64,000 bases of DNA. It comes from Pleurotus ostreatus/Saccharomyces cerevisiae fusant. Taxonomy: Eukaryota; Opisthokonta. The position numbers were made by a program, and so were the translations under genes. The notes under the pieces are model-generated. The model was not told the DNA's origin, ran no database searches, and saw only the letters and a program-made list of their open reading frames with translations. The stretch lies in NCBI GenBank assembly GCA_024196135.1, contig JAMQCK010000056.1:1-64000 (forward strand). Direction: 5' to 3'. This document shows positions 35,530 to 47,507 of this stretch, piece by piece; positions within the stretch are counted from its first letter, which is position 1, and the number at the start of each line of letters is the position of its first letter.

Positions 35530-38142
35530 ATGCTCTCTCTGAGGCGCCTACCCAGGGCGCCGAGGGCGCCATATCTGCGAGGATGCGCTCGCTGTCTTCA
35601 TTCGTCACCAAGGGTTTTCAACGAGAAGTTCAACCCCGCCGAAGTCGAGCGTGCGGAGGACGAGGTGGATGTCTGCATCGTTGGTGGAGGGCCGGCCGGG
35701 CTGAGTGCTGCAATCAGGCTGAAGCAGCTGGAGAGGGAGAAGGGGAATGGCAGGGAATTGCGAGTTGTGGTGTTGGAGAAGGGCAGTGAAGCTGGTGAGT
35801 AGCGTGAGTTGCCTACACCCCTTGGATGGTGCGGTATTCCTCTTACCGTCCCAGCCCCCGCCTTGTACGAAGGGACCTCCATCCCCACACCCAACCCAGT
35901 CGCCAGTTCTTTGCTCCTGCCTCCCCACATCCCCGGCTATGCTCCATGGTCCGGCTATAGCTTTCACTTGATTCCGCACACGCACTCCCCGAGACCCTCG
36001 CACTACCTTCGTCATCTGACACCCCTGCAGGCTCCCACATCCTCTCTGGCGCCGTAATCGAGCCGCGCGCCCTCGACGAGCTCCTCCCCGAATGGCGCAA
36101 TGGCGATCACCCCCTCACCCAGCCCGCCACCCGCTCCCGCATGCTCTTCCTCACCGAGGGCTTCTCAATACCGCTCCCCCACCCCCCACAAATGAACGTG
36201 CGCGGGAACTACCCCGGCCACAAGGACAGCTTCATCACCAGCCTCAGCGGCTTCACAAGATGGCTGGCCGGTGTTGCTGAGGAGCACGGCGTGGAGGTCT
36301 ATCCCGGCTTCGCAGGCGCTCAACTCGCTTATGGGGAAGAAGATGCGGACAAGGTGGTCGGCGTCGTCACCAATGAAGTCGGCCTCGCGCGCGACTACAC
36401 CATGAAGTCCTCCTTCGAACCCGGTATGCGCTTTCGTGCCCGCGCCACCCTACTAGCAGAGGGCGCGCACGGCTCCTTGACGAAGGAGGCGTGCAGGAAA
36501 TACCGCCTGCGAGATAAACCCGCCGAAGGCTCGACCGAGCCCGTCGTCAACCCGGACCCTCAGGCGCAAACCTATGGCTTCGGGCTGAAGGAGGTGTGGC
36601 AGGTTCCGCCTGAGGTGCACCGACCAGGCGAAGTGGTGCACACGCTGGGCTGGCCTCTCTCGTACGATACGTACGGTGGTGGATGGGTCTACCACATGGC
36701 GGACAACCTGGTCAGCGTGGGCTTGGTGGTGGGCTTGAACTACAAGAACCCATATATGCAGCCGTACCGGGAGTTCCAGGTAAGCATCAACCCTTGCATG
36801 GGTCTATCCCTGCATAGGTCTATTCCCTCTCACACGTCTCCTTCAGCGAATGAAGCACCACCCGTACATGCGCGCCCTCTTCGACGTGCCAGGCGCGCAG
36901 AGGCTCGCATATGGCGCGCGCACAATGACATCCGGCGGTCTGCAGAGTCTCCCCGCTCGCCTGCACTTCCCAGGAGGCGCCCTCATCGGCTGCGCCGCGG
37001 GCATGGTCAACGTCGGCAAGATCAAGGGCACGCACAATGCCATGAAGAGCGGCATGATCGCTGCTGAGGCCGCTTTCGACGCGATTATGGAGCAGGGGGA
37101 AGAAGGTTAGCTGAGCGATCCCTCTCTTTGACTTACGTCCTGGATTGTGCTTATCTCCTAAATTCCCAAATCTGATCTGACGCACCCTACAGCCCCCGTC
37201 GCCCCCGTCGACATGTCCGGGTACACGAAGGCGTTCCGGGATTCCTGGGTGTACGACGACCTGTACGAGGTCCGCAACCTCAAGCCGTCCTTCGGGACGT
37301 CGCTGGGGATCTTCGCTGGTGCGGCGTATTCGGGTGTGGATTCGTTGCTTCATGGCAAGGTGCCGTGGACGTTGCGCCATAGTAAGAGTTCGTTGGATGA
37401 GGTGCGTACGACTTCCCTCGACCAAACACTACTACCTTCTCAGAGTATTGCCCGCTGACTGACCTTCCTATAGTCTACCAAGTACGACCGCTCGTACGAC
37501 TCGACGAAGACGGAGTCGGCATCGCGGCATAAGCCGATCGACTATCCGCCGTTCCAGCCGCCTCTGTCGACCGACTTGATGACGAGCGTTGCGCTCACGG
37601 GCACAAACCATGAGGAGGACGAGCCTGTGCACCTGAAGGTCGGCTTGAAGTCGTTGCGCGAGGCGAGCGCCGAGGTGAGCTTGCCTGGTTTTCTCGCTAT
37701 ATCTTGTGTGCTAAGCTTCGAATAGAAGGAGAAACCTTTGACGCAGGACTGCAACTCCACGGCTGACGCCCGGCGGGAGCACGTCCGTGTCAACGTCGAG
37801 CAGTACGCCGGCTTGTTGCAGCGTGCCTGCCCTGCGGGCGTGTACGAGTACGTCGACGTCGAGAAGGGGCAGGAGAGCCCAGAGGCGTACAACGGCAAAA
37901 AGCTGGTCATCAACTCGCAGGTAAGCGCGGGTCGCGTCCGCTTCACGCCATACCCCCTACTGACATGACGCCACCAGAACTGCATTCACTGCAAGCTCTG
38001 CGACATCAAGGTGCCCACTCAAGACGTTACCTGGTCCGTCCCGCAAGGCGGTGGTGGGCCGAAGTACAGTAAGCTTCGTTACTTGCCGCCTATCCGACGA
38101 TGCTGACCTCCCACTTCCCTCTATCCAACAGCCCTTACCTGA
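35530..38142 (+). CDS. Electron transfer flavoprotein-ubiquinone oxidoreductase, mitochondrial
   Basis: Inner-membrane FAD and 4Fe-4S enzyme that passes electrons from ETF (fatty-acid and amino-acid oxidation) to ubiquinone. The start at 35530 gives a basic presequence ([18 protein letters not shown]). The FAD motif [18 protein letters not shown] follows. Further family segments are [36 protein letters not shown] and [13 protein letters not shown]. The cluster-binding cysteines are in RACPAGVYE and [11 protein letters not shown]. The last intron (GTAAGC..CAG) makes the end GGGGPKYTLT with TGA at 38142. Without splicing the frame would end ten codons later in non-family sequence. The first intron, about 235 bases, is long for this window. 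Confidence 0.93.
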
Positions 38143-38493
38143 TCCCGCCTCAATCCCGTCCATTTCAACGTTCGTCGTATTGCTTTGTAGTCGCATGCTT
38201 TCGCAATACAGTGCATGTAAATCCTTCTCCGCGCCCGAGTGAATGCAATAGTCTTTGTCTTTTGGACACCAACACGTGCGCCCTAATGGGGAATCGCCAC
38301 GCTCACCTCGGAAAATGGCTGGAAACCTCAAATCAAAGCTTTTCATTTCGAAAATTCATTGCGCTGGGGTGATCAACGAAGTCTCGTGATCCCCTTGTCC
38401 TCCACCGCCATCCTCCCCGTCCCCCTCCCCTTGGCGCCCCCCCCCCCTTGCCCTCCGCCGCCGTCGCCGTCGCGTGATGCGCGACGCGCCCTC

Positions 38494-38840
38494 GATGCCG
38501 GCCTACCGCGCCGCTAGGTAGCAGCAGCGAGCAGCGCCTCGGCAAACACGCGTGCCCCTGCCAGCGCGCAGGCGATAGCGCCTAGAACCCACCAGCACGA
38601 CCCCTAAGACGCGCGCACTGCGCGCCCCCTTTGCGCTCTCCCCAGGGCGCCCCCTGACGCCGGCGTAGCGCGCTGCCAGGTAGACTGAGGTAGCAGCAGC
38701 AAGCGGCAACGTCGCGTGCATCGACCACGGCACACGCGCGCCGCCCTGCGACGGCGACGGCGCCGGTGCCTCCGAGAACCCACCGACGCGACCCCCACGA
38801 CGCGCATGCTGCGCGCTTCCACTGCGCTTCCGTCCCCGCC
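38494..38840. repeat. Diverged tandem duplication, period about 162 bases
   Basis: Unit A starts GATGCCGGC at 38494 and unit B starts GACGCCGGC at 38656. Both continue with a GCGC..GGTAGCAGCAGC block, a CACGCG block, GAACCCACC followed by a GACCCC block, and a GACGCGC..TGCGCGC..TGCGCT block in the same order. Many small differences and indels separate them. No coding role seen. Confidence 0.6.
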
Positions 38841-38877
38841 CCAGCCCCCTGTACTGCACGCGTGACCGTGAAGGAGA

Positions 38878-38929
38878 GACGCGACGGCGTGGGCTGCACC
38901 TATACAGGTGCAGTCTATGCCGTCGCGTC
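38878..38929 (+). repeat. 52-base hairpin, 24-pair stem with four-base loop
   Basis: Outer arms GACGCGACGGC (38878-38888) and GCCGTCGCGTC (38919-38929) are perfect complements, as are inner arms CTGCACCT (38894-38901) and AGGTGCAG (38906-38913). The five bases between them on each side pair as one U-A, one G-C and three G-U if transcribed from the plus strand. The loop is ATAC. Confidence 0.75.
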
Positions 38930-39615
38930 GATTAGTAGCACTATGTTTACACTTGTACGCATAGCTAGATAGCATAAATGAAGATTTGTTACGCCTATAG
39001 AAGTGCTGCCTGAGACTGAAAAACCGCTCCCCTTGGGTGTGCTCGCGGACTTGTCATTTCGAGTCCACCTTTGCTTGCAAGTATTTACCGAATTTTCCGA
39101 CGTCCATTTTTCATGGAAAACGGGGAGTTTCGGAGCTTGCCGAGCAGTAATCAGAGCGCTTTGACACTTATCGCCGTTAGGGCGCACGTGTTGGTGTCCA
39201 AACGACGGCATCTGAATGCAATGAAGGCCTCCCGCAGGTACGCCACCGTCTGGCATGGCCGAGGGCGAGGCGTGACTGTCTACGGGTGGCGGCCGCAGGT
39301 ACGAGCGCGCGCTCGTCGCCTCCGGCGACGATGACGAGACTTGGGAGGTTCGTCCAAGCCCTCTCGAGAGCTCGAGGGCAAGTCCTCAAACAGGGCCCAC
39401 CTGGTCCCGAACATGCTGTCCTGGCCATCTACGAGGGCTGTGCGTCCCCCTGAACACTCATTACCACCAAAAAAGGGCTTTTGGCAGGTCGTCGATCGTC
39501 TGACTGCCAACGTTTCACGGAAGTATCACTTCGCTGCGCGGCTCCTCGTGGGTAAGGAGACGATCATCGACGGCGGGTACGAGGCTGAATTCATTTGCGG
39601 GGGAGGGGGGGAGGG

Positions 39616-39622
39616 TATAAAG
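39616..39622 (+). promoter_or_regulatory. TATA box of GH114-type gene
   Basis: TATAAAG in a G-rich surround, 103 bases before the ATG at 39719. Confidence 0.55.
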
Positions 39623-39718
39623 GGCATGAGCTCGCTGTCTAGGGCGCTCACCTACATATTCCTCTCCCCCTCACTGCCCGTTCTTTCCACTCACTTGTTA
39701 ATATCTGGCTGCTAAATT

Positions 39719-40789
39719 ATGCGGACCACTGTTGCTTCTGGCCTCGCACTCGCCGTTGCGGCGCGCGCGGTGGACTTGTTCCCCGTGAACGGGAATGTCG
39801 ACTACCAGCTTGGCGACGCGTACACCCCGCCCTCGGGTACGCAGATCGTCAGCAGGGACCACACCGCGGACCCGGCGAGTGGCATCTACAACATCTGCTA
39901 CATCAACGCGTTCCAGACACAGGCGGAAGATGCGGATTGGTGAGCACTCGGGGTGGTCATGGTGCGAATGGCGAGGAGGGCTCATTGATCATGATCATAG
40001 GTGGAAGAGCAATCATGATGATGTCCTGCTCCGCGATGGAGGCGACTACTATGAGGATCCGGACTGGCCGGGCGAGCTGCTCTTGTAGGTGATCAACTTT
40101 CTGTTGATGAGACTCCTGCTGAAGCTATGCCTGACACAGGGACACCACCACTGCTGCGAAGCGCGACGAGATCGCAGGCGTGATGAAGGGCTACATCGAC
40201 GACTGTGTGTCTAAGGTACGCCTTTTGAATCCGTTCAACGGGAGAGGGAACCTGCCTGGAAGGATGAAGGCAGTGTGTGCTGACATTCTCCCCCAGGGCT
40301 TCAACGCTGTCGAGGCGGACAACCTCGACACCTTCACGCGCACGGACTTGCTGACGCAGGACGGCAACTTCGCGCTGGCGAAGACGCTAGCGGACTACGC
40401 ACACTCACATAACTTGGCGTTCGGTCAAAAGAATGCGGCGGAGTACAGCAAGGATGCGAAGGCGGCGGTTGGCTTCGATGTGAGTCGTAGCAGCATGGAA
40501 GGGTTGCCCGGAAATGGCTGACGGCTCTGCAGTTCGCAGTCACGGAGGAATGTCAGGAGTGGACCGAGTGCGACGACTATACCGACGTCTACGGCCAGTA
40601 TGTCATCGAGGTGAGCTCAAAGCAGTAATATTTAGGCTCGAACGGTCCATTGATTCCCCTAAGATTGAGTACGAGAAGGCGCAGTTCGACGACGCCTGCA
40701 GCGAGCGTGGCGACCAGCTCCCTATCGTCTACCGTGACAAGAACCTTGTGGGCCCCAGCAAGTCCGCCTACAAGTTCCAAGCATGCTAG
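39719..40789 (+). CDS. Secreted GH114-type glycosidase (endo-alpha-1,4-polygalactosaminidase family)
   Basis: The family cleaves galactosamine-containing polysaccharides. The N-terminus is a short hydrophobic leader (MRTTVASGLALAVAARAVD). The TIM-barrel strands can be followed through the exons: VDYQLGDAY, GIYNICYINAFQTQ, LLRDGGDYYEDPDWPGE, GFNAVEADNLDTF (the acidic strand end typical of the family), LAFGQKNAAEY, FAVTEECQEW, and near the end LPIVYRDKNLVG. The protein ends AYKFQAC. About 240 residues over six exons. The catalytic assignment of EADNLD is from family knowledge, not tested. Confidence 0.87.
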
Positions 40790-41019
40790 GCGGTCGAAAT
40801 ATGCTTCTTTATGGTTCCCGTGGCAGAATCAAGGCCGTGGCAGGATCAAGGTCGATGTTCAAATGAGGGTCAAGTCAGTACAGCTGTTCATAAGTGTCAC
40901 AGTACATACGACCATCTGTATGTCACAGTACTGCTTCGATATCATTGGGTTATTAATGTGGCAGAAGGCGCTCTCAAAGGAAAAAAAGGCTGCGCGTATA
41001 GCAGCGGCGTCACTTGCCC

Positions 41020-43347
41020 CCTCCCAGCTTGCGCGCGCCAGCAAAGTCGAAGACCACATCCTCTTGGATAGTCAAAGCGTCCGGCCTGGCTTCGTACTCA
41101 GCGAGACTGCCGCCCTCTTCATCGAGAGTGATCTGGTTGTTTGCGACGTTGACACGGCGGGTGTAGGTGTTGCCGGCGACGTCGCTGTAGCTGAAGGTGT
41201 TGTTTGTCGAAGCGTTGCCGTAGTTGCCAGAGGAGGAGGTTTGGAAGAAGGAATCTAGGATGGGTGGATTAGCAAGAAGAAAACGAGCGAGTGAAGGAGG
41301 GGTTTTAGATGGGGAAGCTCACTAGACGACTGCTGCGACTCGATGGTAGTCTCCAGCACGAATGGGTGAAGAGCACCGGCGCGGTTGTAGCTGTGATCGA
41401 TAATAAATGTCCCTAGAAAACCGTCAGCATTTCGGGTGGCTATCCCGTCACAGGTCTTGAGGCACAGCTCACAATTGTCGTAGTTCGCAGACCCGTATGT
41501 GTAGTTGATGGCCAATGGGTACGAGAACTCATCCGAGACCACAGTGTTTCCGTTATGCGTCGAGGTGATCGTGCCGGTCGTGCTCTGGTCGATGAGCTGC
41601 GAGAAAGGGTTAGTCTTGATTCGCCCAGACGACGAAAATCAACAAAGGCACTGACCTGCACCAAGTAATCCGCCGAAAAGGTCTGTTTACTCGTGTACTG
41701 CAGATCTTGCGCCCACACCACCGCCGTCTCCTCCCCATTCCCATCGACCAACGTGCTCTCGATGTGCACACTCCGCTTCGCATCCACCTCTACCACAAAC
41801 GCGCCGACCGTAGTATTTCCACCCGTCGTCTCCGCCTCCGCATACTCCCCCACCTCATACACCGTCAGATTCCCCGTCGTCCTCTCCTCCGACGCCCCCG
41901 TCACCACCTGCAACAGCCCCGACACATACCAATTCCCCAAAATCGCATGATCGTCCTCCGCCGACGCCACGTCCAACGTAAAGTTATGCGGCGCTCCGTC
42001 CGTCAGGAGCGGGACGAACGGCGTGGCGTCAATCGCATAGCGCGGGAGGTCGAGGGCGTTGATGGCGTTGATGGGGCGCCAGGCGGGCGGGCTGAAGCCG
42101 CCGGTGAAGATGACGGGGAAGGGGAAGGCGACGCCGGCGACGCGGCCGTCGATGAGGAGGCGGACTTCGCGGAAGAGGCCCTGGCCGTAGGTGAGGCCGT
42201 CGGGGAGGGAGGAGAGGTAGGCGTTGGGGATGTTGCCGTACTGCGGTTCGGTTTGTCTGAGTAAATAGAGAGCAAGGGACCTTGCGTACCCAGAACTCTT
42301 CCTGACTGTTCCCAGAGGCGAAGATTTCGGCGAAGAGCTTCACGGTGTTGACGGGAATGGTCACGTTCGTCTATCGGTGGATTTGCTAAGGCGCAATATA
42401 TGCAAAGAGCGCGCCGCATACCGAAAACTCAGGGGGCACGGACGCGTCGTTGCCAGTGTCATTAGCGCCGGTACTGATGGGTAAAATCGTGTTTGCCTGC
42501 TTCGCAATGGGATATTCATTCGTCGCAGCGTAGTAAGTGGCTGTCACCGTAGCTGGAGACGAGCGATATCGCAGTGAGCGCGATGACACTTGCAGATTCG
42601 TGCGAACATACTGGAATACACGCCGTCCAGATTATCCTGAATGATGTTGTCCAGCTGCAAGATGAACGTGCCAGACTTAGCGAAGAGCGGGATATACTGG
42701 GTGACGTCCTTGATGTACGTCCAAATGATGCCGTCGCCGCGGGTGGGCTCGGGCGTCGATGTACGCCAGACTAAGGATGGATAAATCAGCAGATTGTAGG
42801 AAAATTGGGGAGGACGCGATTGCAAGGTAACACGTACTTTCGACATTCTGGAACGTGAATATACCAAGGCGGTCGTACTGCGTTCCATTCGAGGTCACGG
42901 TCAGATTGAGAGATACCGCTGCAAGGGCGATGTCGGCGAAAGCTGAGCATAAGAAATACCTCTGTTAACTCACCCGACCATGAACCTGGATCACCGCAAT
43001 CCGTTGGCGGCCTGAGTAGGTGCAGATCATAAGCAAGTAGGGCTCAGCGTAATTCTCGATTACTCACTCGAGCTGAACCACCTCCGCACTGCGGCCATTA
43101 GCACGGTGGACTTCATTCGTTCATCAGTCCACTTACTCGCCGTAGCTATTCGCAAAATCTCGCCTGACGCCCTATTAGGATCGGTAGCGCCTCATCAAAG
43201 TGGACTGACTCACTGAAGAACAGTTACTGTGCACTCCTGGACGCCGACAGGCAGCGGAGGGGGCTCAGAGACCTGGAAATCAACGAGAACGTCGGCGGAA
43301 ACGGTCACCGCAGCGGCAAGCCCGAGCAGCGCCCATACAGCTCTCAT
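41020..43347 (-). CDS. Secreted PNGase A-like protein (peptide-N-glycosidase A family)
   Basis: The family releases N-glycans from glycopeptides, as in plant PNGase A; many fungal members are untested. The start at 43347 gives a signal peptide (MRAVWALLGLAAAVTVSA). Recognisable family segments are TVTSNGTQYDRLGIFTF, WRTSTPEPTRGDGIIWTYI, DVTQYIPLF, FILQLDNI, a long exon with PNAYLSSLPDGLTYG and GGFSPPAWRPI, and a beta-rich C-terminal half with several N-x-T sites. It ends GARKLGGGK. At least ten introns, some exons below 30 bases, so the first exons after the leader are provisional. About 600 residues. Confidence 0.85.
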
Positions 43348-43688
43348 GGTTCAGAGCAAGGTGCGATAGTTGGTGCTCTTACGAGCGCATGGGTATGAGA
43401 TTCGAAGCGCCGCCATCCTGAATTCTGATGGCGTTCCATGCGCGCTTAGAGCTGTCGTCGGTGTTCACTCGACAGGTCATATTTGCTGGTGCAGTGTATA
43501 GAGCAGTCTATGAATGCTCAAGGGGAATGTATGAGTTCAGGAAGCATTGAGATGGCAGTTCAGGATAAGGGCACCACAAAGTGCTCGGCGTTGAGCGCGC
43601 CAGCCGGAACCTGCCGGAATCTGCCGGGCCGGTGGCGCGATCGAGGCGCGCGCCGCGCCCGACGTTTGTCCCCGACCGCGACGGCGCG
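43348..43688. other. Divergent intergenic region
   Basis: Separates the PNGase A-like gene from the Phe-tRNA synthetase gene. The reading frame of the latter is open upstream to 43581 but lacks a better presequence start. Confidence 0.4.
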
Positions 43689-45175
43689 ATGCTCGCACGC
43701 GCATTCAGCTCTCCTCACGCACTGCGCACCTCATCAAGGCTCTCACAAGGGGTGTTGAGGCGGGAGACGTACCATGTTCGGCTGAACTTCCGCAGGGGAC
43801 TAGCAACATCACTAAACCCCGCAGAAACCATCCAACTGCAGGGGAAGGACTACCCGCGCGATGACTGGACCAATGTGACGCCATCCATCACCTCCAAGAT
43901 TCCCCTCCGCCTCCATACCCGACAGGGGCATCCACTCTCTACTCTGCGCGCGCTCATCGAAGAGCACTACTCCGACTTCGCCCACCTCTCCTCCCTCTCC
44001 CCCCTCGTCTCCCCCTTCAAGAACTTTGATGAGCTCGGCTTCCCCCCAGACCACCCCGGCCGCTCCAAGACGGACAGCTACTACGTGAACCGCGACCTCA
44101 TGCTCCGCACGCACACCTCCGCGCACGAAGTCGAGGTCTTCCGCGCCGGGCACGATCGCTGGCTGCTCACCGCGGACGTCTACCGGCGCGACGAGATCGA
44201 CGGCTCGCACTACCCCGTCTTTCACCAGGTCGAGGGCGCGCGCATATGGGAGGCCGGCGCGAACGGCATGCGCGAGGTCGCGGAGGACAATGCGCGCTTG
44301 AGGGCGGCGCTGGCGGCGGAGAACATCGTGATCGAGGATGTGCCGCATGTGTCGGGGACGAACCCTGCGCAACCGGGGCACGACCCAGCACATTCGGCGC
44401 TTGTGGCGGAGAACCTGAAGCTGTCGCTAAACTCAATGATTCTGAAGCTCTTTGGGCATGCAGCGGGCGCGACAAAGGCTGAACCCTTGCGCGTGCGGTG
44501 GATCGAGGCGTACTTCCCCTTCACGTCCCCCAGCTTCGAGGTCGAGGTGTTCTTCCGCGGAAAATGGCTAGAGATCCTTGGGTCTGGCGTCGTGCAGCAG
44601 AAGACTTTGGACGTCGCAGGTGCACCTTTCCTGTCGTCTCTTCTTCACGTCACCCTCTAACCTCCTACTCAGGTGTTCCCAGTAAGATTGGATGGGCCTT
44701 CGGCCTCGGGCTCGAGCGCATCGCCATGATACTCTTCTCCATCCCCGACATCCGCTTGTTCTGGTCTGAGGATCCTCGCTTCCTGCGCCAGTTCCAGCAG
44801 GGTCAATTCACGACGTTCCAGCCCTACTCGAAGTACCCCGCCTGCACGAAGGACGTGAGCTTCTGGGTACCCACTGGGGCGGACCTGCACGAGAACGATT
44901 TCTGCGACGTCGTGCGGGATGTGGCGGGCGATATGGTTGAGGACGTGAAGAAGATTGACGAGTTTGTGCATCCCAAGACCAACAGGAAAAGCTTATGCTT
45001 CCGCGTTAACTATCGGTCGATGGACAGGTACGCAATAGTCCCCACATCTCTTGCACGCTTACATGTTTCTGCTCACTGATTCTCCACCAGGTCGCTGTCG
45101 AACGAAGAGGCGCTTGTGCTGCACAGCCAAGTCGTGAACCGTCTCAAGGACCAGTTTGCCGTTGAGGTTCGGTGA
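43689..45175 (+). CDS. MSF1: Mitochondrial phenylalanyl-tRNA synthetase
   Basis: Class II synthetase of the monomeric mitochondrial type that charges tRNA-Phe. The start at 43689 gives a presequence ([19 protein letters not shown]). Motif 2 is seen in [13 protein letters not shown]. The Phe-binding region is in [18 protein letters not shown] and motif 3 in [12 protein letters not shown]. The C-terminal ferredoxin-fold anticodon-binding domain starts [16 protein letters not shown] and ends [17 protein letters not shown]. Three exons; introns near 44620-44674 and 45028-45091. The stop is TGA at 45173-45175. Length about 455 residues, normal for the family. Confidence 0.94.
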
Positions 45176-45511
45176 CAACGTCGTGTAGCACTTGATCGTA
45201 ACGCATTCCACTCCACCGCTCTGTCCGAGATGCCGATGCGCTCTGCAAATCATGATGTTGAGTCACAGTCACTCGGTTACAGTCACAGTTGAACCTCCCC
45301 TCTAAATAAGTTTAAGTTTGATCCCGTGCGAATCTAGTAACTTGCCCCTTTGAACTAATTCAACCCTTTCGAAGCCCTTGCAGGCGTTGCAGGAGAGATC
45401 AAATATCATCCAATGTGGGATCGCTCCTCACCTTCATTATACAGCTCGGACTGACTGGTGCTAGCACAGCACAGTCCTGGACTCTTTCCACGCTGTCGAC
45501 GTTCTTCGGCG
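45176..45511. other. Intergenic region
   Basis: Lies between the synthetase and the MYND gene. No ORF or TATA box I would defend. Confidence 0.4.
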
Positions 45512-47385
45512 ATGTCGGTGAGTCACGACTTTGGCTGGTTGGATGCACAGTCAACTCACTATCTAGCTGTAGCGACTTACATTGAATGAAGTGAAGTTGA
45601 TCCGATTCAAGCTCCCGCGCCTTTTCCAAAAGGGAGGCGACTTGGGCACTTCTGATGTGCTTCTTCCAAATCTTCTACAATCGAGGGAATATCGAGACGC
45701 CATCTGTGCGTTGGACAAGACCCTTATACCAACCGAAAAGCCTTATAACGATCGGATCTGGTATAACATCAGCGTCGCGCTCGGCAGCATCTCCGCGCTC
45801 AACCAGGTGCTCCTTGTCGAAAGTATACCTGACGCCGTCCACGAGAGGGTAGTCAGCGACATCATACCCCTTGTGTGGGACTGGGTACTCTTCTTCCATC
45901 CGCATGCGGGTAACTATGACGACGCCTGCCTCGGTTTCGGACAACCTCTGGACTCTGGGTATCTGGAGACGAAGTCTGCGACGGACCGTGTCAACAACAT
46001 CCTTTCCATCTTCTTCTACATCATAACCCACGACAAATATGCGCGGCCGCTTGCCCTAGCCATACCGGACTTCACTGTGTATATGTACGATCTTTGGCAG
46101 GCAGCCTCGTGCGGGGTGAAAGACCCAGAGCCTGCGAGCGTCATGGCTCTTACACTGGGAGAAGCGCACGCAGACCTCTGCTATACGCCTGAGCTACGCG
46201 AGCGTGTCGCCAGCGAGATACTCTCTCGAGGGCCTGCCCATATGCGGGCCCTCGTGAAGCGCCTGCGCACCATCACTCGCATGGCCGAACCGCACTTAGA
46301 GGAGCTCTCGCTGTACGTGGACTTCATCCATTCCATGGCAGAGGTACCATTTACGCGACCCTTCCTCCACGACGCGCTCTATCTCATCGGCCCTGCCATG
46401 CGATTATATGAGATTCCAGGGAAGGATACGTACCACAAAGCGGACATCGTCGACTCAGACTTCAAGATTCCGTCATGCGCATCGACCTTTCTCTTCCACT
46501 GTTGCAGTCTTGTCGCCATGCTGCACGACGTTATTCAAGGTTACCACGACGTGCTCAAATTCGTGAGAGCCGGTGTCCTGCGCGAGCTCTACAACTACAT
46601 GCGCCGGTTTCCGGTCATCCCAACAGCAGGAGCTTCCAAGGATACGATGCACCCTGCGGCTCACATCGTGAATCGCATCATCATTCCAGCCATGATCTGC
46701 CCCGCCATCGCCAAAGCAGTTGCCAGGGCTCTCGAGCGGGACCAGCTTCCCCCGCAATTACCACCCAAATTACCGCCTCAGCAGTATATCTACGGTGTCT
46801 GGGAACTGCTGCACGATAGACTCCAGGAGCTAAGGGATTTAAAGAAGCGTATTAGGGATGAGGAGATGACTGTGCACTGTTCCCGCGAAGGGGTGAGAGA
46901 GATGTTTTTCTGTACTCCGAGCAGCTCTAACAAGAGTCTACAGTGTCTTGAAGACGCGGGGCTGCGGCGCTGTTCGTGCGGATCCGCATTCTATTGTTCG
47001 TCAGACTGTCAAACCGCGGACTGGACACGGCATCGCGAGCATTGTCAGCCCGGTAAGTTTGATAACGCTCCCTATGTGCTATCTCTTCATTTAATCGACC
47101 CCAGTCTACGCCACATCGTCTTCATCTGCCGATTTTACGTTGGTCCGCCAATCAGATCTCCTCTTCATCCGTCGATATGTGGCGATGAAATGCGCGGAGA
47201 ATAAACAATTGCCTTCTCAAGGGACCTATGATTGCTTCTATTACGATGCCACGGGTACGGGGAGGTTAGACTCGGCGATGCAAGGGGGAAAGCATGTTAA
47301 TATTCCTGCGGAAAGTATTGGACATGTTTGGGTAAAGGTGGGAGGCAGGGACATCGCTACGATGTTGGATTTAGGGAAATTGTGA
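45512..47385 (+). CDS. MYND-type zinc-finger protein, paralogue 2
   Basis: The long exon is open from just after a TAG at 45570 but has no early ATG. Splicing a two-codon first exon (ATGTCG, 45512-45517; intron GTGAGT..GTAG to 45572) gives MSRLTLNEVKLIRFKLPRL, which aligns with the starts of the other copies. The body is helix-rich. The finger reads CSREG, an intron (GTGAGA..CAG), then CLEDAGLRRCSCG, SAFYCSSDCQ and HREHC. A second intron (GTAAGT..CAG) leads to the last exon with RQSDLLFIRRY, ending MLDLGKL. The intron positions match those of the copies at 18 and 50 kb. Function unknown. It faces the F-box gene with 122 bases between stops. Confidence 0.8.
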
Positions 47386-47507
47386 CCATGTAAATTACGT
47401 TCGAAGTCGGAGTCTGCATGGTAGTATGTTAAACGGCACCAGTGATGTACAACTAGAGGTATGAGCAGTAAGCGGGTATAATCTGCGACGGACACAGCGT
47501 TGCCCAT

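Larger units (their letters stand above)
38143..39615. other. Gene-free region with repeats and hairpin
   Basis: About 1.5 kb without a credible gene. It is very GC-rich at 38400-38860, with a run of 13 C at about 38438-38450. It holds the tandem duplication and hairpin listed separately. Overlapping minus-strand ORFs of 70-123 codons here are products of base composition. The last 500 bases before the GH114 gene show nothing recognisable. Confidence 0.5.

Noticed and set aside
38503..38975. Overlapping minus-strand ORFs in the GC-rich block
   Set aside because: Three frames are open at once over a diverged repeat; Arg/Gly/Ala-rich composition reflects base content.
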